Origin: Candidatus Omnitrophota bacterium | GTDB lineage: Bacteria > Omnitrophota > Gorgyraeia > Duberdicusellales > 4484-171 | Direction of reading: 5' to 3' | Length of the DNA: 35,742 nt | Assembly: GCA_023135905.1 (NCBI GenBank) | Contig: JAGLSE010000036.1 | Span: forward strand, 1 to 35,742 | Part shown: positions 26,795 through 33,233 of the stretch, in pieces | How positions within the stretch are numbered: position 1 is the first letter of the stretch | Layout of the letters: the number at the start of each line of letters is the position of its first letter | Made by a program: the position numbers and the translations under genes | Notes under the pieces: generated by a model | What the model was told of the DNA's origin: nothing | The model's input: only the letters and a program-made list of their open reading frames with translations | Databases searched by the model: none

Positions 26795-29700
26795 TTACTT
26801 CGCTACTTTTCCCTTCTCCGGTTTAAACAAAGGCAAAGACGGCTCATCTTCTTGAAGCCCTACTTCTTTCTCCCTCATCTTAGAATTAATACTGTTTTCC
26901 TTTTTTTCAATAACATCATCCTTCAAATCACCTGTTTCACCTATAGGTCCTCTATTCTTTATTTTTAAATTGTTAGACTCAGCATCTACAGCTTCAAAAT
27001 CCTCTGTAATAGTAGACTCCATCCAAATGGTTACGATCGGTTCATCATTTATTCGTTCTGACATATCTTGTTGAAGCTCAATTAAAGCTCGGATTTCCTG
27101 AGTTTTGTTTCTTATATACCCCACATTTAAAGCCTGAGCTTCAGATACCTCATAAATCTCTTCAATCTTAACACCTTGGCCACTACTAATTTCTTTTAAC
27201 TTATCAAAAGCCAAAGATAACTGGTCATAAATAGCATCAATTGTGTTGGTCGTCATATCTTTTATTCTACCGCTCATTGAGTTCAACCCCTCCACACTTT
27301 TTATAATCGGAGATATAGCATTAATAACACTATCTAAATTTGCTCCTACATTCTCTAAACTGCTGGTGTCTATACCAGCTAACTGACCCATAGTGGTTGT
27401 AGCGGCGGCACCGATTTGTTCTAAGTCGGTAGAGATTACATCAATATTTATGCCGTCAAGAGTCCCTTTGGCCTCTTCCTTGCAAATAATGGTATGTTCG
27501 TTTTTCCCCCAAATAAATTTCACACTATACCCATAAATACCTGAGCCCAATGCAGCCTCAGGCATTGTCGCCTCGTTTATCCGCAACGTATTATTACCGT
27601 CATAAACACTAATAACCGGAGTAAGGCCGGTATCGGTCTTGTATCTAACGGTTAACGTGCCATTTTCTTTAATATAACTTTCCTGATTGAGAATACTCGA
27701 GGCTGCCCCACGGACAATAATACTAGCTAAGGTGTCGCCGGTCTTTAGATCTCCGCTCCCGACAAGAGTTACAATTTCGGTTGATGTGGTAGTTACCTCT
27801 GTCTGTGTTGCCATGGCCGCAGCTGATATCTCATCCTCCATAGATTCCTGGGCAGTGGTTATTGCCGTCCTAGTGTCAACGGCTTCTATAGATACGCTTG
27901 TATTGACATCTGAAACTAAACTTGAAACTGCACTAACATCAGTAGAAACATCTGCTATGGAACTATCATAGATAAACGGACTTTCACTTCCCCTAAATAT
28001 ATTACCGGCTTTGTCTACTGCTTTTACCCTAATAAAATAAGTCTCTTTATCCATCCATACAGGAAAAACAATATTATCATTCCACAAAGAAGTATCGTTG
28101 CTATCAGCGACACTATGTGTAGTAGCAAGCCACTGCTCGGTTGTAGCATCCCAATCAGTGCCGTCCCAATAATAGTTTATACCACCGGAAAGTTTGCGTA
28201 TATAGAATACCGCTTGATTTATTCCTACCCCACTTCCGCCAATGTTATCTCCGAGATCTCCCCGAAACACGCTGGGTATAGCATCCAAACTGATGTAACT
28301 CGTTTTTGCCGGCGACGAGATACTCGCTGTTGCCGGGGTTGTAATATCTATAACTACTGCCACACTTTCCTCACTGCCTTCGTTGCCTACATTATCCTTA
28401 ACCTTTACACGAACGGTGCGATTTCCTTCTGGCTGCCCAGTGTATTGAATCGTAGTAGCTGATACCCAGTCGGCATACGAATCCAAATCCATTTTATATG
28501 CGTATAAATCAACCGCCAGGCCACTGGCAGCGTCTGTTGCTCCGCTTACTGAAAAATCTATAGTCGTATCGTCATCGTAACCAATACTCGGGTCAAAACC
28601 ATTACTATTACTATCAGTATCTGCGATCAAACTAAGGGTATATCCAATGGGAGCAGTTGTATCTTTGATCATTGTTATACTTACGGGCGTAATATCGGCA
28701 TTGCCGGCGTAGTCATAAGCAGCTACAGTTATTGTTCCGCTGTTATCGGCGCTGCTTAGATTATAGCTCCGGCTATAGGAACTGCTGAGATCATTAACCG
28801 CGCTATCTCCTCCAAACGCGCCAAAAACCATCTTCTGCGCTCCATCATGCCCACTATCAGCACCGGTTACGGTTATAGTTATTTGGGTATCCGTAATGCC
28901 CATTCCTTCACTAAAATAAACCGTCTGCCCGATAATGTAGGTATAATCCGTTCCTGTGCCACTCTCGCTTAAACTTCCGAAAGTAGTGGTTGGGGCAACA
29001 GTATCCTTTGTGTGTGAGCCACTCGATTCGGTTACCGTTGCATCGGCAAAAACATTACCGGCTACATCGGTTATATTGCTTGAAGAAAAAATTACCTTAA
29101 TCCCAGCATCTATTTGAGCATTACTGATATAGGTAGCGTTATCCGCCCCATTTGGGATAGCTAAAGTTAAAGTTACTGTGTCATTGGATAAAGACGCTGA
29201 AGCAATATTATAAGTAATTACCCCGGAATTATCCCTAATCAGCCAATTACCTACGGTTTCAGCCATGGTGCTATCCAAATTCTCCGCGGCCTGGATGGTT
29301 ATTGTGTTCGGTTGAACATTATTATTAACATCAATGTTAGCGGCGGGAATAGTAGGTACGGTATTGTCTACGGTAAAAGTTGCTCCACTGGTTGGGGCGG
29401 AAGTAACTACATTGCCGGCTAAGTCCGCACCTGTACTTAAAGCTACTGTTGCTGTGCCGTCGCCTGCTCCTACGGCATAAACATAAGTATAAACCGTAGC
29501 TGAAGTTCTAATCATGTCTGCCGCGAGAGTGTCGACTCCGGAAATAGATATCTGAGGCACGAGAGCCTCAACCATATCTTCATTGAAGGTTACGGTTATA
29601 GTTAATAGATCGCCTGATTTTACTATACCGTCAGTAGGCGTATAAGTTATAGCCGCAGTGGGGGCAACATCATCCACAGATTCGGCATCATAAATAGAAT

Positions 29701-32700
29701 ATAGGTTATTATCATAAGTAAAGTCTGCTGTTCCCGGCCAGGGCTGGGCATAATCCCTTGCTTCACTAACCCCTTGATTGGGATCTCCTTCATCAAAAAA
29801 CATTAAAATATCATTGCTGTTCGCTATGGCCACCAAAGCATAATCAATAGCCTGCAAACTTAGCGATGGACTATATGAACCTTCATACCAGCCTTTTCCT
29901 AAAGGCGGTACAGCTATCTCTACTGCCTGGCCAACCAGGCTTAAATCGGAATCTTCATATATCGCATATTTAGCTGTATAGGTGACACTGTCGTTGGTGT
30001 TCTCTAAATATGCGATTATCGAATTAAGGTCCATCTCATATGCAGTAAATATAGAACCCCTGGCTACGTTTGTCATGGGGATAGCGCTTGAACCTATGGT
30101 CATATACCCGAACTCAGGATCAACTATTACCGGATAAGCCGCGTTCTCAAGCCAATCTTTATCCACAGCAATTATTATCTCCCCTCTCCCCTCTTCTACG
30201 CTCTGCCCTATGCCCTCTGCGCTATGCGGCGCTACAACTATCTCCATCCCCCCCCATATCCAATCTCCATTATTATCAATAATCTTCGGCCGGTAAATAT
30301 GAAAGGCTTTACCAGTGCCGTATTTTCCATCCTTTTTGGAATCATGATAAACAGCGTAAGAACCTATCACCTCATCCGGTCTGACTACGCCTGCATCTAT
30401 CTCCGCCTGAGTTAATTGTCCCTGATAATAGAATTTTAATCCCTTGCTCTTGATAGGAAAACTAAAAACGTTTGAATCGGGAATTTCTTTTAAAACCAGC
30501 TCAAACTCTAAGCCCCCGTTTTCGTTGAGGATAAAGGTGGATCCTTTTTTCGCGGCATTTTGTTTTATGATTTCCCTGCGGCCTTTTTTATAGAAACGGC
30601 TGCCTATCTGGGGCGAATCCCATTCTATTTTATCCGTCTTTTTACCTACTGTCTTGTTCTTCCGGGGTATATGCTCTTCAGGAAATTCCACGCTAAGAGA
30701 ACACTCTTCGCCCCAACGTTTAAGCTTTGCGTGAGGTTTAAAATCTTCGGTTTCAAAATCGCCAATCTCCGCTTCATCTTCGCCAAATTTAATCGTATAT
30801 CTTTTCCCTAGGCTCTTATCTTCTTTCTCTTTAGTTTCAGCCTCCTCTGCTGCTTCTTCTTCACCTTCCGATGCCTCCCCGATTGTATTAACGCTAAGAA
30901 TATGTCCATCCCTGGTGGTCATACCGCAAAGGTTTGTCGCAGTAACAAAAATATTCGCTGTTGTCTTTATACCCTGCGATAACTCATATCGACAAATATA
31001 AATATTGTTTTTATTTTCGTCAAACATCTTAGCTTGGACATCGCCGCCGAAAGACTCAAGGTTACAGCTTACCGAAAAACCATCGGGATTATTGTCGCCT
31101 TCGACCGAGTTATCCCATTCAACCACTATAGCATCACCTAAGATGTATACTCCTTGATCTCCTGTGGCCCCGTAAGTAGAAATATTACCTGAAGTAACTA
31201 TGGGGGCAAGAGAATAGTCAAGTTTAATCTGTTCAATCTCGTATTGCGTATTGAGTATTGCGTCGTGCGTATTAGAGGAAAAGTTGGCACGCAATAATAA
31301 TTTTTTACCAACAGTAAAATCAAAAGGCGCGCTGTAGGCCCTGCCGCTTTCACAGGCCTCTTTCCAGCTTAAACCCCCGTCCGCGGAAATATCTATTCGT
31401 ATCTCATCACTTGTTACTTGCCTGTGCCCGTTAGGGTATGACTTGCCTGTGCCCGTTAGGGTATGACTGGTGACTTTTATGGTGGGAGTGATTGCGCTAA
31501 TATTACAGGTAGTGAAAATAGGGGCAGTAATATATTGTCCACTATCCGGTATACGCTCTACGCTATCCGCTATCACAACGTTTCCATTCTCAGCCAATAT
31601 GGTATCTAAAAACTCGGCCAAGCTAACCTCTTCTTCATCTGCTGAGACACTGATATAAGGCTCAGACTCAGCAATCTTGCGTACCCTTACCCAATCATAA
31701 TAGGCGACACTGCCTTCGCCTGTTTCTAACCCAATATATCCCTGTTTTAATCCGCCTTCATCATTATAACTTATCTCCGCCTCAAAATTATCCACCGCTA
31801 GGGTGGACAAATCCGGGTATCTTTTAAAATTTAAATCTTCTCCCTTGGCAATAATCCGGTAATTATAAAAAACACCGGCTATAATAGTTTTAGCCGCATT
31901 TACCTTGACAATATTATCTATAAACAAGCCATGCTCACCTCCTTCATAAACTGAAGAATAGGCAATCTGGTTAGTGGCCTCAGGAAAAGATTCTTCTTTC
32001 GTAGTTCTTATAATGAAACGAATTCCATTGCCTGTACTCGCCTTTGCCCGGTATTCAATGATGCCGTCCTTGATCCGGTAAGTTTTGGATAAGATTTTAG
32101 AGCCGTCTAACTCCAATTGTCCGCCGGAAATGGCCGCTGCCCCCCGAATAATTTCCCATTTTCCTAAATCTAAATCAGCTTCGCTAAAATCTTCAAAAAA
32201 GTCAAAAACGCTCTCTCCGTCAGATAAGCTTTCCGCCTCAGAATTTCCATAATACATATATATAGGAAAGTCCTCAGAAGGTATCTGAGGAATCTTTACC
32301 CAAAAGGCGGCTGTCTTATCGGGGCTTTCGCCGGTAACACTCTCCAAATAATAAGGCAAAATAGTTTCCCCGTCAGCCGCGGTAAAACGAATATCCGAAA
32401 AATCCGCCTTTACATTTCCCTCACACCCCACTTGCGCTCCCGGAGCACAAGTATTGGTTGACTGGCAAACTGTTATGGATATTTGATAATTGAATAAATC
32501 TCCTTCTGAGACTGCTTCCTCGCTATCCTTCCTCGCGATGACGATACTTTTTCTAAACTTAAACCCGGAAAGTTCCGGACTGCCAAAAGTACCGCCTTCA
32601 CCCTCTATATCGGTATAAACGATTTTTATCTCAGTAAGTTCACTATCTACCCCAAGCGTCGCCCGACATCTAATCTGATCCCCTGTAACCTGCCCTCTGT

Positions 32701-33088
32701 AATCTAACGGCACCCCGTAAGCTGCCTGAGTATAATCCTGGCCGTTATTGGTGCTTACTTCTAAATTTACTTCTCCTTTAAACTGCCAGGCGGCAGTAAG
32801 AGTTTCTATCGGGCCTTTGGCCTTAATCGCCTCTGTGAGCTCGTACACCGAATTTACCGTAAGTTCAGATAAAAGATAATCACCGGCTCCATCTGCGCGC
32901 CAAACTAAAGGAGACTTATGAACTACCGTTTCAATTGTCTGCCCTTCACTTGTGCCCGCCAGGGTATAACTAAGGCTACTAATGATAAAAGACAAACAAA
33001 GGCCTGTTAAAAGGAAAAGCCCCGCGACCAGAGATATTCTTCCTTTTCCCAAAACCTGTTTTTTGTCTTTTATTTTTTCGCTTTTCAT
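26795..33088 (-). CDS. Giant secreted multidomain Ig-like surface protein (2097 aa)
   Basis: An N-terminal signal with a long charged n-region (cleavage near residue 44, YTLAG) is followed by several modules. They are a beta domain (46-165), a DUF2341-type domain (about 176-280, ending FPIYMYYGNSEA), a concanavalin/LamG-like domain (about 285-470), beta modules (to about 730), an acidic linker (about 731-758), and a large beta domain ending NAAYPVIVDPEFGY (about 760-990). After a further beta domain come bacterial Ig-like repeats starting APTAAITYTP (about 1140) and VPTIPAANIDV. The C-terminal part from about 1368 is shared with the upstream paralogue and ends in coiled coil (about 1900-2097). 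No membrane anchor, sortase motif or lipobox is seen. A role in adhesion or surface layer is inference. Four kinds of DNA repeat lie inside the frame. Confidence 0.85.
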   Translation of the reverse strand: MKSEKIKDKKQVLGKGRISLVAGLFLLTGLCLSFIISSLSYTLAGTSEGQTIETVVHKSPLVWRADGAGDYLLSELTVNSVYELTEAIKAKGPIETLTAAWQFKGEVNLEVSTNNGQDYTQAAYGVPLDYRGQVTGDQIRCRATLGVDSELTEIKIVYTDIEGEGGTFGSPELSGFKFRKSIVIARKDSEEAVSEGDLFNYQISITVCQSTNTCAPGAQVGCEGNVKADFSDIRFTAADGETILPYYLESVTGESPDKTAAFWVKIPQIPSEDFPIYMYYGNSEAESLSDGESVFDFFEDFSEADLDLGKWEIIRGAAAISGGQLELDGSKILSKTYRIKDGIIEYRAKASTGNGIRFIIRTTKEESFPEATNQIAYSSVYEGGEHGLFIDNIVKVNAAKTIIAGVFYNYRIIAKGEDLNFKRYPDLSTLAVDNFEAEISYNDEGGLKQGYIGLETGEGSVAYYDWVRVRKIAESEPYISVSADEEEVSLAEFLDTILAENGNVVIADSVERIPDSGQYITAPIFTTCNISAITPTIKVTSHTLTGTGKSYPNGHRQVTSDEIRIDISADGGLSWKEACESGRAYSAPFDFTVGKKLLLRANFSSNTHDAILNTQYEIEQIKLDYSLAPIVTSGNISTYGATGDQGVYILGDAIVVEWDNSVEGDNNPDGFSVSCNLESFGGDVQAKMFDENKNNIYICRYELSQGIKTTANIFVTATNLCGMTTRDGHILSVNTIGEASEGEEEAAEEAETKEKEDKSLGKRYTIKFGEDEAEIGDFETEDFKPHAKLKRWGEECSLSVEFPEEHIPRKNKTVGKKTDKIEWDSPQIGSRFYKKGRREIIKQNAAKKGSTFILNENGGLEFELVLKEIPDSNVFSFPIKSKGLKFYYQGQLTQAEIDAGVVRPDEVIGSYAVYHDSKKDGKYGTGKAFHIYRPKIIDNNGDWIWGGMEIVVAPHSAEGIGQSVEEGRGEIIIAVDKDWLENAAYPVIVDPEFGYMTIGSSAIPMTNVARGSIFTAYEMDLNSIIAYLENTNDSVTYTAKYAIYEDSDLSLVGQAVEIAVPPLGKGWYEGSYSPSLSLQAIDYALVAIANSNDILMFFDEGDPNQGVSEARDYAQPWPGTADFTYDNNLYSIYDAESVDDVAPTAAITYTPTDGIVKSGDLLTITVTFNEDMVEALVPQISISGVDTLAADMIRTSATVYTYVYAVGAGDGTATVALSTGADLAGNVVTSAPTSGATFTVDNTVPTIPAANIDVNNNVQPNTITIQAAENLDSTMAETVGNWLIRDNSGVITYNIASASLSNDTVTLTLAIPNGADNATYISNAQIDAGIKVIFSSSNITDVAGNVFADATVTESSGSHTKDTVAPTTTFGSLSESGTGTDYTYIIGQTVYFSEGMGITDTQITITVTGADSGHDGAQKMVFGAFGGDSAVNDLSSSYSRSYNLSSADNSGTITVAAYDYAGNADITPVSITMIKDTTAPIGYTLSLIADTDSNSNGFDPSIGYDDDTTIDFSVSGATDAASGLAVDLYAYKMDLDSYADWVSATTIQYTGQPEGNRTVRVKVKDNVGNEGSEESVAVVIDITTPATASISSPAKTSYISLDAIPSVFRGDLGDNIGGSGVGINQAVFYIRKLSGGINYYWDGTDWDATTEQWLATTHSVADSNDTSLWNDNIVFPVWMDKETYFIRVKAVDKAGNIFRGSESPFIYDSSIADVSTDVSAVSSLVSDVNTSVSIEAVDTRTAITTAQESMEDEISAAAMATQTEVTTTSTEIVTLVGSGDLKTGDTLASIIVRGAASSILNQESYIKENGTLTVRYKTDTGLTPVISVYDGNNTLRINEATMPEAALGSGIYGYSVKFIWGKNEHTIICKEEAKGTLDGINIDVISTDLEQIGAAATTTMGQLAGIDTSSLENVGANLDSVINAISPIIKSVEGLNSMSGRIKDMTTNTIDAIYDQLSLAFDKLKEISSGQGVKIEEIYEVSEAQALNVGYIRNKTQEIRALIELQQDMSERINDEPIVTIWMESTITEDFEAVDAESNNLKIKNRGPIGETGDLKDDVIEKKENSINSKMREKEVGLQEDEPSLPLFKPEKGKVAK
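30178..30235. repeat. Heptanucleotide array inside coding sequence (array 3)
   Basis: On the plus strand the units are CCCCTCT, CCCCTCT, TCTACGC, TCTGCCC, TATGCCC, TCTGCGC, TATGCGG: seven-base periodicity that drifts gradually. It encodes residues of about 952-971 (SAEGIGQSVEEGRGE), a low-complexity insert in the large beta domain. Confidence 0.75.
31237..31273. repeat. Heptanucleotide array inside coding sequence (array 2)
   Basis: Coding-strand units ATACGCA, CGACGCA, ATACTCA, ATACGCA, ATACGAG. They encode about residues 606-618 (NTHDAILNTQYEI) of the giant protein. The unit differs from that of arrays 1 and 3, though the period is the same. Confidence 0.75.
31416..31465. repeat. 25-nt element, exact tandem duplication in coding sequence
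   Basis: Two identical 25-base units (31416-31440 and 31441-31465; core TGTGCCCGTTAGGGTATG preceded by ACTTGCC). Because 25 is not a multiple of three, the two copies are read in different frames and encode different peptides, SHTLTGTGK then SYPNGHRQ, at about residues 542-558. Confidence 0.9.
31535..31577. repeat. Heptanucleotide array inside coding sequence (array 1)
   Basis: Coding-strand units TGATAGC, GGATAGC, GTAGAGC, GTATACC, GGATAGT, GGACAAT. They encode about residues 505-518 (IADSVERIPDSGQY) of the giant protein. Confidence 0.7.
32503..32542. repeat. Repeat-like GC-rich segment inserted in DUF2341-type domain
   Basis: The coding strand reads TCATCGCGAGGAAGG then ATAGCGAGGAAGCAG and TCTCAG. 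From memory it resembles the dispersed bacterial repeat type TCATTGCGAGGAG...GAAGCAATCTCA. It encodes about residues 183-196 (ARKDSEEAVSEGD), an extra stretch just after the usual FRKSIVI start of a DUF2341 domain. Only one copy is in the window, so the repeat identity is inferred. Confidence 0.45.
32948..32972. repeat. Diverged copy of the 25-nt element in the signal-peptide region
   Basis: ACTTG-TGCCCGCCAGGGTATAACT matches the 31416 unit apart from a 3-base gap and three changes. It encodes SYTLAGTS at the predicted signal-peptidase site of the giant protein. Confidence 0.6.
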
Positions 33089-33100
33089 TCTCCTGTCCTC

Positions 33101-33160
33101 AAAAGGTCAAGTCTTATACTTGTAAATTACTCCAAAAAATGAACCAAGCCTTGACCTTTT
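33101..33160. repeat. Perfect 11-bp inverted repeat in the leader of the giant gene
   Basis: AAAAGGTCAAG (33101-33111) and CTTGACCTTTT (33150-33160) are exact reverse complements with 38 bases between. The structure lies downstream of the promoter at 33192-33220 and 12 bp before the giant gene's start codon, next to the GAGGACAGGAG ribosome-binding region. It could form a leader hairpin or bind a dimeric regulator. Confidence 0.8.
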
Positions 33161-33191
33161 CTTTTTCTTTCTGTTCCTATCTTTCACCCCA

Positions 33192-33220
33192 ATTATACAC
33201 TATTTCCTTAACTCTGCCTA
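33192..33220 (-). promoter_or_regulatory. Candidate promoter of the 2097-aa gene
   Basis: On the minus strand TAGGCA (-35, 4 of 6 consensus) is followed after 17 bp by a perfect TATAAT (-10). It lies just past the stop of the upstream paralogue, so the giant gene can be transcribed on its own. Confidence 0.6.
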
Positions 33221-33233
33221 TCCGTAAAACAAC

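Noticed and set aside
33016-33088. Lipoprotein signal in the 2097-aa protein
   Set aside because: The Cys in TGLC is not preceded by a proper lipobox (Gly/Ala/Ser at -1), and a standard cleavage site lies further on.
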